This document shows positions 24,747 through 33,177 of a stretch of DNA of 64,000 nucleotides, one piece after another. The notes under the pieces were generated by a model. The model searched no databases and was not told where the DNA came from. It worked only from the letters and a program-made list of their open reading frames with translations. Source of the stretch: Treponema sp. (lineage in GTDB: Bacteria; Spirochaetota; Spirochaetia; Treponematales; Treponemataceae); contig JAEESN010000003.1 of assembly GCA_016286365.1 (NCBI GenBank), forward strand, positions 166,937 to 230,936, read 5' to 3'. Both the position numbers and the translations under genes were made by a program. The number at the start of each line of letters is the position of its first letter. The stretch's first letter is position 1.

Positions 24747-25538
24747 TTAGTTTTGCATTACGTCCGAAACGCCGCTTCCAAAAAGGGCAAAATCGGCACG
24801 GGCAGGGTCTTTGGGAAAGTATTTTTCCATCTTTTGAGTGAGTTTTACGGCAGTTTTATATGAAGGTTTATCTGTTTTATCTAAAAAACCGAGCCTTTCT
24901 GCAACCTGCATAACGTGTACATCAAGCGGGATGATTAATTTTTCCTGGCCGTACCAGTCCCAAAGCCCAAGATCCACCGGAGAATTCCTTCGAACCATCC
25001 AGCGTAAAAACATGTGGATTCTTTTATTTGCAGAATTTTTTCCTTTAGGAACAATTTTTGCATCCTTAAACGCCCCACCGATGATATGTGCTAAATCATT
25101 TCCGGCATTCTCGTACAATTTCCTAAAATATTCCCCCAGCGTTTTTTCTTTTGTAAGAATACTTTTTATAGCCCCGAACAAATCTGCCATATCTTTGTAA
25201 GAATAAAATCTGTAGAATTTGTCTGATTCATTAAAAGTGCCGGAAACCCCATCTCGACTACCACTGGAATTAACGTCTGCCAGATTTTTAAACCGGGGAC
25301 AACCCTCGCATATCCATTTTGTTATGCTTCCGCTTGTTTTATCTGCTGTTTCTAAGATGAGTTTAATTTTTGGGACAAACTGCTTACGGCTTCCAAAAGA
25401 AAGCATTGCGGCTATAAAAGAGGCTGTTTCTACATCTGCTTTTTTGGAAAGAGGATACCATCGCAAAAAAAACGAAGGATCTCCCTCACAGAATGAAGAA
25501 ACTTCGTATTTATCTGCAAGAGAAACTAAATCAATCAT
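24747..25538 (-). CDS. DUF2400 / TIGR02757-family protein
   Basis: A 263-residue protein of the TIGR02757 family. Recognisable parts are DPSFFLRWYPLSKKADVETASFIAAMLSFGSRKQFVPKI near the start, the KRIHMFLRWMVRRNSPVDLGLW block and PLDVHVMQVAERLGFL. The latter resembles the strand and catalytic-Asp region of helix-hairpin-helix DNA glycosylases (LDTHVxRVxxRLG), so a nucleic-acid repair role is possible but unproven. Its ATG overlaps the stop of the upstream DUF1846 gene by 4 bases, so the two are translationally coupled. Confidence 0.8.
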   Translation of the reverse strand: MIDLVSLADKYEVSSFCEGDPSFFLRWYPLSKKADVETASFIAAMLSFGSRKQFVPKIKLILETADKTSGSITKWICEGCPRFKNLADVNSSGSRDGVSGTFNESDKFYRFYSYKDMADLFGAIKSILTKEKTLGEYFRKLYENAGNDLAHIIGGAFKDAKIVPKGKNSANKRIHMFLRWMVRRNSPVDLGLWDWYGQEKLIIPLDVHVMQVAERLGFLDKTDKPSYKTAVKLTQKMEKYFPKDPARADFALFGSGVSDVMQN

Positions 25539-27019
25539 CCGATTAATGATTTCTGCTTTTTGCTTACCGGTTCACAGGTTAAATCTACGCCAAGCTTTTT
25601 AAAGATTTTTCTGTCTACTTCGCTTAAGATGACTGTCGTATGAACCTGGCAGCCCTTGAGGTTTGGAAGCTGCTCTAAAGCCTTGCGGCAGTTTTCATCA
25701 TCTTTAGAAAGCATGGAAAGAGCAACCAGTACTTCGTCCGTATGAAGGCGAGGGTTATTTCCACTCAGATAAGATACTTTCATCTTCTGGATTGGTTCTA
25801 TCATCTCTTTTGGAATAAGTTTTACTTTATGATCAATTCCGGCAAGATGTTTTGTAGCATTCAAAATTAAGGCTGCGCTTGTTCCAAGAAGATCGGAAGT
25901 TGCAGAAGTGATGATTGTTCCATCCTGTAATTCAATTGCGGCACAAATCACCTTGTCTTTAGCGGCTCTTTCTTTTGCGGCAACAGTTACTTTTCTGTCG
26001 TTTGTAGAAATATTTGCCTGCTGCATCAAAAGTTCAATTTTGTTGATTTCTTCTTCCGGACAGTTACCCTGAACATACTGCCCCATTGTGATGTAATATC
26101 GACGGATGATTTCCTGCTTACTTGCTTCGCAGCATACATCATCATCAATAATACAGTTTCCGGCCATATTTACACCCATGTCTGTAGGTGATTTATATGG
26201 ATTGTTTCCGTAAATACCTTTAAAAATTGCATCAAGAACAGGGAAGATTTCTATATCGCGGTTATAATTTACTGTAGTTTTTCCGTATGCTTCCAGATGG
26301 AACGGGTCTATCATGTTTACATCATTTAAATCTGCAGTTGCAGCTTCGTAAGCAAGATTTACCGGATGTTTTAAAGGGAGGTTCCAGATCGGGAATGTTT
26401 CGAACTTTGCATATCCCGCTTTAACACCACGTTTATATTCCTGATAAAGCTGACTCAAACAAACAGCCATTTTTCCAGAACCAGGACCCGGAGCGGTAAC
26501 GACAACAAGCGGACGTGAAGTTTCTACATAATCATTCTTTCCAAAACCTTCGTCGCTGTCTATGAGTTTTACATTTGAAGGATATCCATCAATAAGATAG
26601 TGGAAATAAACCTTGATGTTCATTCGTTTAAGTTTATTTCTGAACTGTTTTGCAGCTTCCTGACCCGAATAATGTGTGATTACAACGCTTCCAACCATGA
26701 GCCCACGATTCTGAAATTCATCGCGCAGACGAAGAACATCCTTGTCGTAAGTAATTCCAAGGTCTCCGCGGATTTTATTCTTTTCGATATCCTGGGCGTT
26801 AATTACGATGATGATTTCTGCTACATCAGCGAGCTGCATCAAAAGCTGTAATTTACTGTCTGGATGAAAGCCTGGAAGAACACGGGAAGCATGATAATCA
26901 TCAAAAAGCTTGCCGCCGAATTCCAGATAGAGTTTATCACCAAAGTGGGTGATCCTTTCTTTAATGTGTTCTGATTGAATCTTTAGATATTTGTCGTTAT
27001 CGAATCCGTAGTGTTTCAT
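25535..27019 (-). CDS. DUF1846-family protein
   Basis: About 494 residues, starting KHYGFDNDKYLKIQSEHIKER as family members do; an in-frame ATG at 27058 would add 13 atypical residues and overlaps the likely -35. Conserved blocks include FGGKLFDDYHASRVLPGF (about 38), a PGPGSGKMAVCLSQLY segment (about 180) that resembles a nucleotide-binding loop, and MGVNMAGNCIIDD (about 285). DUF1846 proteins are widespread in anaerobes and have solved structures, but I know of no settled function. TTGTTA-17-TAATAT lies 10 bases before the ATG. It is coupled to the DUF2400 gene downstream. Confidence 0.85.
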   Translation of the reverse strand: MKHYGFDNDKYLKIQSEHIKERITHFGDKLYLEFGGKLFDDYHASRVLPGFHPDSKLQLLMQLADVAEIIIVINAQDIEKNKIRGDLGITYDKDVLRLRDEFQNRGLMVGSVVITHYSGQEAAKQFRNKLKRMNIKVYFHYLIDGYPSNVKLIDSDEGFGKNDYVETSRPLVVVTAPGPGSGKMAVCLSQLYQEYKRGVKAGYAKFETFPIWNLPLKHPVNLAYEAATADLNDVNMIDPFHLEAYGKTTVNYNRDIEIFPVLDAIFKGIYGNNPYKSPTDMGVNMAGNCIIDDDVCCEASKQEIIRRYYITMGQYVQGNCPEEEINKIELLMQQANISTNDRKVTVAAKERAAKDKVICAAIELQDGTIITSATSDLLGTSAALILNATKHLAGIDHKVKLIPKEMIEPIQKMKVSYLSGNNPRLHTDEVLVALSMLSKDDENCRKALEQLPNLKGCQVHTTVILSEVDRKIFKKLGVDLTCEPVSKKQKSLIG

Positions 27020-27095
27020 ACGGAATTTAATATTACCACCAACTTCGATTTTTAACAATAAAGGATTTTACCTTTATTAATAAAATTAAATTTAT

Positions 27096-27101
27096 TATAC
27101 T
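27096..27101 (+). promoter_or_regulatory. -10 element of the FMN_bind-like gene
   Basis: TATACT is followed by 6 bases and the ATG at 27108; no clear -35. Probable leaderless start. Confidence 0.45.
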
Positions 27102-27107
27102 CATTTT

Positions 27108-27620
27108 ATGGCGAAATTTTTAAAAAAAATCTCTATCCTTTTGGACAATACCTATACAAAGATTTTTCTTGGCGCAATCTGTGTCATTCTCCTTATCATT
27201 CTTTTTATGCAGAGAAATACACGCCAGCAGTTAAAAGAAGTTTCTAATCTTCCTTTTCACGAAGTTAATATTGAACAGGTTAAAGACGGTACTTATGAAA
27301 GTTCAACCTATTCAAGTTTTTTAAAAGTTGCTGCCAAAGTAACTGTCGAAAATCATAAAATCACAAAAATTGATATTCTGGATCAGAAGGGAGCTTTGGA
27401 AGGTGAACTTGAAGGCTATGCAAAAGAGATGATTGATTCAAACACATGCGAAATTCCTTTTGGCGATAAAAACAATATCCAGTTTAATAAACTTGTTTTT
27501 ATAAGCTGTATTAATACGGCTCTTTATAAGGGTGTTTTAGTTGATGATAAAACATCAGAAAACATAATTTCAAAAGATAATGCAGAAGCTTTGAACAAGG
27601 CTTCTGTAAAGGCTGATTAA
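27108..27620 (+). CDS. Membrane-anchored protein with FMN_bind-like domain
   Basis: A 170-residue protein: one N-terminal membrane helix (about residues 17-34) and an external domain whose segment VKDGTYESSTYSSFLKVAAKVTVENHKITKIDIL matches the start of FMN_bind domains. The SGAT motif that takes the covalent FMN in RnfG/NqrC is not present; the equivalent position reads CINTALYKGV. It may therefore bind FMN non-covalently or not at all. It is followed by queH 16 bases downstream. Confidence 0.6.
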   Translation: MAKFLKKISILLDNTYTKIFLGAICVILLIILFMQRNTRQQLKEVSNLPFHEVNIEQVKDGTYESSTYSSFLKVAAKVTVENHKITKIDILDQKGALEGELEGYAKEMIDSNTCEIPFGDKNNIQFNKLVFISCINTALYKGVLVDDKTSENIISKDNAEALNKASVKAD

Positions 27621-27636
27621 TAATCAAAATTTTCAA

Positions 27637-28317
27637 ATGATGAAACAAAATTACCAGAAACAGCTTGATTCTCTTTTAGATTCTCTTGGAGACAAAAAAC
27701 CGAGCCTTCTTTTACATGCCTGCTGCGGACCATGCTCTTCCTACGTTCTTGAATATCTTTATAAATATTTTAACATCACTGTTTTTTATTATAACCCGAA
27801 TATTTACCCGGAAGAAGAATATCATAGACGATTGGACGAATTAAAAAATCTTTATACGAAATTTCCGCCGGCACTCGAAGGAAAAATCAAGGTTATAGAA
27901 GAAAATTACGACCCGGACGATTTTTATAAAGCCGTAAAAACAAAAGAAGAGCCCGAACTTGCCGGCGAAAAAGAAAGGGGAGAACGCTGCCGCCGCTGTT
28001 ACGAATTTCGTCTTAAAAAAACTTACGAATATGCGCTTAAAAATCATTTTGATTATTTTTGTACAACTCTTTCCATAAGTCCTTTCAAAGATGCAGAAAA
28101 AATAAATGTTCTTGGAAAAGAAATAGAGGCTCAAAACAACGGCGCAGAAATAGCGAAGACTACGGGCGCAGAAAAAACACCCCTCTGGCTCACTTCTGAT
28201 TTTAAGAAAAAAGGCGGATTTAAACGAAGCCTTGAACTAAGCGAAGAATACGGAATGTACCGTCAGCAGTATTGCGGCTGTATTTATTCGCTCAAAAACT
28301 CCAGTGCTTCAGAATAA
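27637..28317 (+). CDS. queH: Epoxyqueuosine reductase, QueH type
   Basis: A 226-residue DUF208 protein. QueH is the iron-sulfur enzyme that reduces epoxyqueuosine to queuosine in tRNA, replacing the unrelated cobalamin enzyme QueG. Motifs: LLLHACCGPCSSYVLEYL near residue 25, FYYNPNIYPEEEYHRR near 50, RCRRCYEFRL near 117, TTLSISPFKD near 143 and YCGCIYS close to the end. The adjacent cysteine pairs are the metal and cluster ligands in the characterised family. It links with the preQ1-regulated transporter at 47074-47766. No Shine-Dalgarno site is evident. Confidence 0.9.
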   Translation: MMKQNYQKQLDSLLDSLGDKKPSLLLHACCGPCSSYVLEYLYKYFNITVFYYNPNIYPEEEYHRRLDELKNLYTKFPPALEGKIKVIEENYDPDDFYKAVKTKEEPELAGEKERGERCRRCYEFRLKKTYEYALKNHFDYFCTTLSISPFKDAEKINVLGKEIEAQNNGAEIAKTTGAEKTPLWLTSDFKKKGGFKRSLELSEEYGMYRQQYCGCIYSLKNSSASE

Positions 28318-28377
28318 TTTCTTACGGAAAGTTTATTTTACTCTGACAGTTTTAAGACTGATTAAAGGCTGATTATT

Positions 28378-30180
28378 TTACCCCTGGATGATTCCCTTAA
28401 ACTGACTTATATTTTCGTAGCCCTTACGCTTCATGAATGCTTTTAAGCCGTCGATTATTTCTATCATTGCAGGTGGATTTGCAAATGTTGCTGTTCCAAC
28501 TTCTACGGCATCAGCTCCGGCCATAATAAATTCTACGGCGTCTTCCCACTTTGCTATTCCACCGATTGCGATTACAGGAACTCTTTTTTCCTGTGGCAGA
28601 GTGTTGATTGCCTGAACAAGCTCATAAACAAGACGAACAGCAATTGGTCTTATTGCAGGACCACCAAGGCCGGCTTTTAATTTATCGAATACGGGAACTC
28701 CGCGTTCAATATCAATGGCTATTCCCTGGAAAGAATTACAAAGGCTTATACCATCTGCTCCTTCTTCTATACACGCAAGGGCAACCTTGTTTAATTCAAG
28801 CGACTGTGGAGTAAGCTTTACAATAAGCGGTTTTTTAGTAACGGCACGAACAGCCCGGACAACATCTTTAGCGGCAGAACAGGTCATACCAAATGCGGCC
28901 CCTCCTGCACTAACGTTCGGACAGGAAATATTAAGTTCAATCATCGGAACTGCGGTTTTTTCAAGAAGTTTTGCTCCTTCCACATAAGTTTCTAAAAAGC
29001 TTCCCGAAAGATTTGCGATTGTTACAGGCTTTTTTTTGAGCATTAAAGGTAATTCGTGTTCTATAAAATGCGGGATTCCAGGATTCTGAAGTCCGATAGA
29101 ATTCATTAATCCGGCTGAAGTTTCCAAAACGCGGATTCCATCGTTTCCCTGGCGAGGTTCGAGGGTTAATCCTTTAGAAGCGATTCCTCCAAGGCGGTCT
29201 ACATCAAAAACAGATTCGTATTCTACGCCAAAACCAAAAGTTCCAGAGCATGCAATTACAGGATTTTCAAAACGAACGCCCGCAATATTCACAGATAAAT
29301 CAGGGTCTTTTGTAAGAGGTTCACGCCTTGGCTGAACTTTTATACCTGCAACTTTCTGAACAGGGCCTTCGAACTTAAGGATTTTTGAATCGAATACAGG
29401 GCCGTCTTTACAACAGCGTTTTTTTCCTTCTGTTGTATCGATTGTACATCCAAGACAGACGCCGACACCGCAAGCCATATGTGCTTCCATACTAAGCCAG
29501 CACTGAATACCACACTTTTCGCTCACTTCTTTTACATATTTGAGCATTGGAAGAGGTCCACAGGCGTAAACCGCAGAATAATTTCCATTTTTTAATGCAT
29601 CTTCTGTAAGAGCCGCAGGAAGCATTCCGTGAATACCACACGAGCCGTCATCAGTTGTGATGATAAGTTTATCCGCTTTTATATTTTCAAGACCATAAGA
29701 TCCGCTTTTGAACGAAGCATAAAAGTCGTATGATTTTTCTGCCAAGGTTTCTGCAAAGCCCGCAACAGGAGCAACTCCAATTCCACCGCCAACGATGCAG
29801 ACTTTTTTTCCGGAAGAAGAATCAGGAAGGCAGAACCTGTTTCCGCATGGACCTAAAAGATTGATTTTATCGCCTTCGCGTAAGTCACAGATGTTTTTTG
29901 TTCCGCTTCCTTTTACAAGAATTAAAAAATAGACTTCGACAGAGCCATCAGATTTTTTTTCTGAATAATAAACGCTTACAGGTCTTCCCAAAAGGTTTTC
30001 TGAATGCACCGGATGAAGCATATAAAACTGACCGGCAGCAGGTTCCTGGGAACCAGAAGGGATTTTTACACGAAGTTCATAAACACTATTTTCCGGAACA
30101 GCATTTTTAACTGCATCGCAAAAACTTACTTTTCCTTCTGCAAAAACAGGATATGGAATCCCCTTACAATCTGTAAACAT
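28378..30180 (-). CDS. pyrKD: Fused dihydroorotate dehydrogenase: PyrK electron-transfer plus PyrD catalytic unit
   Basis: A 600-residue single chain joining both subunits of class 1B dihydroorotate dehydrogenase. Residues 1-285 are PyrK: FAD barrel with GRPVSVY, NAD fold with GGGIGVAPVAGF, and a [2Fe-2S] loop ACGVGVCLGC plus a later CC pair. Residues about 295-600 are PyrD: PVIACSGTFGFG, GLQNPGIPHF, the catalytic-loop NISCPNVSAGGAAFG and the C-terminal phosphate-binding region GGIAKWEDAVEFIMAGADAVEVGTA. It oxidises dihydroorotate to orotate with NAD+. Usually these are separate genes. AGAGG lies 5 bases before the ATG. It is the last gene of a pyrF-cotH-pyrKD run. Confidence 0.93.
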   Translation of the reverse strand: MFTDCKGIPYPVFAEGKVSFCDAVKNAVPENSVYELRVKIPSGSQEPAAGQFYMLHPVHSENLLGRPVSVYYSEKKSDGSVEVYFLILVKGSGTKNICDLREGDKINLLGPCGNRFCLPDSSSGKKVCIVGGGIGVAPVAGFAETLAEKSYDFYASFKSGSYGLENIKADKLIITTDDGSCGIHGMLPAALTEDALKNGNYSAVYACGPLPMLKYVKEVSEKCGIQCWLSMEAHMACGVGVCLGCTIDTTEGKKRCCKDGPVFDSKILKFEGPVQKVAGIKVQPRREPLTKDPDLSVNIAGVRFENPVIACSGTFGFGVEYESVFDVDRLGGIASKGLTLEPRQGNDGIRVLETSAGLMNSIGLQNPGIPHFIEHELPLMLKKKPVTIANLSGSFLETYVEGAKLLEKTAVPMIELNISCPNVSAGGAAFGMTCSAAKDVVRAVRAVTKKPLIVKLTPQSLELNKVALACIEEGADGISLCNSFQGIAIDIERGVPVFDKLKAGLGGPAIRPIAVRLVYELVQAINTLPQEKRVPVIAIGGIAKWEDAVEFIMAGADAVEVGTATFANPPAMIEIIDGLKAFMKRKGYENISQFKGIIQG

Positions 30181-30210
30181 AAAAACCTCTGTGCTAAAGA
30201 TATAATTTGA

Positions 30211-32121
30211 TTAAAGTTTGTTCAACTGTTCGTCCATCCATTCAAAACGGCGGAGCATCCATTTTTTAAGATAATCAATTTCGCTCTTCATTGTGCGTCT
30301 TTTTTCGGCTCCATCGGGATTCGGCCACACGCTCACACCAAGAATCTGCCAGCGTTCAAAATTATAATATGATGATTCCTTTATCTCCAGAATCATCTTA
30401 TCTACTTCTGTGTCCAAAGCCTTTTTTAAATCAGCCTTTTTCTGCTTCCATCTTGCCTGAACTTTTTTACAGAAAGCGGGATCTTTAAAAAGCTGAGCAA
30501 ACCATACATTTCTTGTCTTTATATAAAAACCTTCTGCTTTATCGCAGTCATTATAATTTACATTTCCAAAACTCAAATCATAATCCCAGAGAGGTCCCAT
30601 ATGAAATTTTCCATCCTTAGGATCATAAACAAGATAAATAGAAGAATACCATCCAGAGTCTACATTTTTATTAAATTCGTTGATTAAGTACCAGTCCACA
30701 AAAGAATCAACATCAAGATAAGCAGCATATCCTTTTTTAGGATCTTTAAAATCTTTTCCAAACAAAGCCGATTCTGCCATTTTGATTTTTTCTTTTATAT
30801 ATTTCTGCTGTTCCCAGTTTGGTTTTTCGGGCTCTTTCAAACTGAAAGAAACATCCTGTGCCGAACGGAAATTAAATTCTTCGTCCTCGCGTCTGTTTAT
30901 TTCTAGAATAAATCCGCCATCGTTTATATCAATTTTTTTATCGCGGTTAATATCTTTTTTAAGGCTATCCACAAGCTGAATGTCCACACGGTTTTTATTT
31001 ACAGAAATACGTTCTCCAAAAAGATAAGTTCCGACATATTCATCATTAAGATAGAGATTTACGGGTTTAAAATCCGGGTTCCAGGCAAAATTATTAAAAA
31101 TTTTATGTGCAAGATAAAAACTAAAAGTATTTCTGATTAAGGTTTTGTCGGTATAATTCGAAATCAAAACCCATTTTTTATTTTCTTTAAATCCAAGCAC
31201 CTGAGCCTTTTTTGCAAGCTTGATATTGTAGTTGTGTTTTGGCATGCTTCCCCAGCTTGAATTTCCACGCCCGCGGATTTCTATATCATACTCTTTTGAA
31301 TCAACCTTCATCTTTGCTTTTACATATCTTTCGCGGTCAGCTATTTCTTTTCCGTTAAGCGTATTTATGCGGATCTCTGATATTCCAGTTTTATCAGTTT
31401 TTACTTCTTTATTTGTATCCGTAAACTGATTTTCTTTATTGTTGATAAGACGCTGCCTGTAAGTATCGCCGTTGTAATCAAAATAATAATTGAGCCTTAA
31501 ATAAAAAGTTTTCCCGCGGATCTGACGCATGTTCTGTTTTAAAACAATTTTTTTATCAAGAAATTCATAATCAGGATGATAGAATGAATCTTTTTTTGTA
31601 ACGACATAACCTGTAACAGGAAGAGCCTCTACTTTTTCCGGAATTTTGATATTCAATTCATCAAAATTAACAGTCCAATCTGCTGCTTTGTACGATTTTT
31701 CGCTCACCTTTGATTTTAAACTGCTTTCTCCAAGGCCACCGGCTGCAACAACTTCAACTGTTTTAGAATAAACCGCGCTTGAAGTAGGCGAAGTATACAG
31801 AACCAGATAAACCTTATACTTCTGGCCTTTTTTTACAAACGGATAAACGTATTCATTTTTAGAAAGTTTTGCTTCGAGGATAAAAAGTGTATCATCAGTT
31901 TTTTTTGAATCTGTGATATTTTCTACGTGGATATCTATGTCTTTATATTTTGACGAAACCTTTTTCCTGATTAAAAGTCCTTCTTTTGTGGCGCTCACTC
32001 CAATCATTCCGTCTTTACTGTAAATCCATGAATCCTGATTCTGCTTTGGTAAAGACGAACAGGAAATACAGAATGATAAAAATAAGAAAAATAGAACTGA
32101 TTTTTTTGTTTTAATTTCCAC
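30211..32121 (-). CDS. CotH-kinase-family lipoprotein
   Basis: A 636-residue exported protein with a lipoprotein signal (LFLSFCISC lipobox). The C-terminal 400 residues are CotH-like: DIEIRGRGNSSWGSMPKHNYNIKL (about 278), WVLISNYTDKTLIRNTFSFYLA (about 315), a YVGTYLFGERI strand, a GGFILEI segment and GPLWDYDLSFGN (about 510), which carries the kinase-like metal-binding Asp. CotH proteins are atypical secreted protein kinases. The N-terminal 230 residues are beta-rich and unassigned. The start is a GTG at 32121, only 41 bases after pyrF, and pyrKD starts 30 bases after its stop, an unusual place for an exported kinase. Confidence 0.82.
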   Translation of the reverse strand: MEIKTKKSVLFFLFLSFCISCSSLPKQNQDSWIYSKDGMIGVSATKEGLLIRKKVSSKYKDIDIHVENITDSKKTDDTLFILEAKLSKNEYVYPFVKKGQKYKVYLVLYTSPTSSAVYSKTVEVVAAGGLGESSLKSKVSEKSYKAADWTVNFDELNIKIPEKVEALPVTGYVVTKKDSFYHPDYEFLDKKIVLKQNMRQIRGKTFYLRLNYYFDYNGDTYRQRLINNKENQFTDTNKEVKTDKTGISEIRINTLNGKEIADRERYVKAKMKVDSKEYDIEIRGRGNSSWGSMPKHNYNIKLAKKAQVLGFKENKKWVLISNYTDKTLIRNTFSFYLAHKIFNNFAWNPDFKPVNLYLNDEYVGTYLFGERISVNKNRVDIQLVDSLKKDINRDKKIDINDGGFILEINRREDEEFNFRSAQDVSFSLKEPEKPNWEQQKYIKEKIKMAESALFGKDFKDPKKGYAAYLDVDSFVDWYLINEFNKNVDSGWYSSIYLVYDPKDGKFHMGPLWDYDLSFGNVNYNDCDKAEGFYIKTRNVWFAQLFKDPAFCKKVQARWKQKKADLKKALDTEVDKMILEIKESSYYNFERWQILGVSVWPNPDGAEKRRTMKSEIDYLKKWMLRRFEWMDEQLNKL

Positions 32122-32162
32122 TCTAATCCCGCTTTTCTGCTCTCTTTTTATGGCAGAATGAT

Positions 32163-33092
32163 TTATAAATTTGCCTTAGCTCCAAGTAAATCTTTTTTAG
32201 AAAAATCACTTGCGCGTGCAGCTGAATCTGCAATGTCTTCCATTGTTAAAGTTCCGCTTTCGACTTTAGAAGCAAGTTCTGCATCCTTTTTCCATGCGCA
32301 TAAAATTCCACGGCTTGAATTAACAGTACCGCCGGCCTTATCGAGCAAGGTTGCAGCGATTCTTGCAGCTCCACCCTGTGCACCATATCCCGGAATTAAA
32401 AAGAAAGTTTCAGGATATTTATCGCGAAGATATCTTGCATCTTTTTCCTGAGTTGCTCCGACAACTGCACCAAAAAGTCCGCATGTCTGCTCCGGGTAAA
32501 GTGATTTTATTTCTGTGGAGATTCTGACAATTTCATCTCCTACGCGTTCCAAAAGTAATCCGCCTGATTTTAATTCCTGATGTTCAATATCTGTCATGCC
32601 GGGATTTGATGTACACAATAAAACAAATGCTCCCTTTCCGCCTTTTTCTGCTTCTGCGTACTTTGTAAAAGGAACTAATGTGTCAAAACCCATGTATGGA
32701 TTAATTGTTATGATGTCTGTTTCAAAATCACCTGTAAAATGTGCCTTTGCATAAGCGTCCGATGTAGCACCGATGTCTCCGCGCTTGATATCGGAAATAG
32801 CTATAAGGCCAGAATTACGAACCTCTTTTAAAGTCTGGGCATAAACCTTCATGCCTTCAAGCCCCATTGCCTCATAATATGCAATCTGAACTTTACAGCA
32901 GCACGCAGATTTTTCTGCACTCACCCTTTTGATGATTTCTTTATTATAAGCTAAAACAGCCTGTGCATCGTTTGCAAACTGTTTTCTGATATTTTCGGGA
33001 ATATAAGAAGGATCTGTGTCTAATCCCACACACAGTGGACCATTCTGCGCTGCCAATTCCTGGAGGCGCTGCATATTATGTATTGTACTCAT
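32163..33092 (-). CDS. pyrF: Orotidine 5'-phosphate decarboxylase, type 2
   Basis: A 309-residue PyrF of the longer subfamily 2. Marks: PLCVGLDTDPSYIP near residue 20, the K/D catalytic tetrad in ISDIKRGDIGATSDAYA (about 97-113) and VGATQEKDARYLRDKYP followed by FLIPGYGAQGG near the C-terminal third. It converts OMP to UMP. The start follows TATAAT by 7 bases with TTTAAA 17 bases further up. It heads a run with cotH and pyrKD. Confidence 0.95.
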   Translation of the reverse strand: MSTIHNMQRLQELAAQNGPLCVGLDTDPSYIPENIRKQFANDAQAVLAYNKEIIKRVSAEKSACCCKVQIAYYEAMGLEGMKVYAQTLKEVRNSGLIAISDIKRGDIGATSDAYAKAHFTGDFETDIITINPYMGFDTLVPFTKYAEAEKGGKGAFVLLCTSNPGMTDIEHQELKSGGLLLERVGDEIVRISTEIKSLYPEQTCGLFGAVVGATQEKDARYLRDKYPETFFLIPGYGAQGGAARIAATLLDKAGGTVNSSRGILCAWKKDAELASKVESGTLTMEDIADSAARASDFSKKDLLGAKANL

Positions 33093-33099
33093 AAAAATG

Positions 33100-33128
33100 A
33101 TTATACAGAAAAATTATGCCTGTTTAAA
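33100..33128 (-). promoter_or_regulatory. pyrF promoter, leaderless type
   Basis: TTTAAA (33128-33123), 17 bases, TATAAT (33105-33100), then 7 bases to the ATG at 33092. Confidence 0.6.
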
Positions 33129-33177
33129 TACCGTTATTCCGGGTTAGCCCGCGTGATTAAGAGTTATTCGGCGTTGT

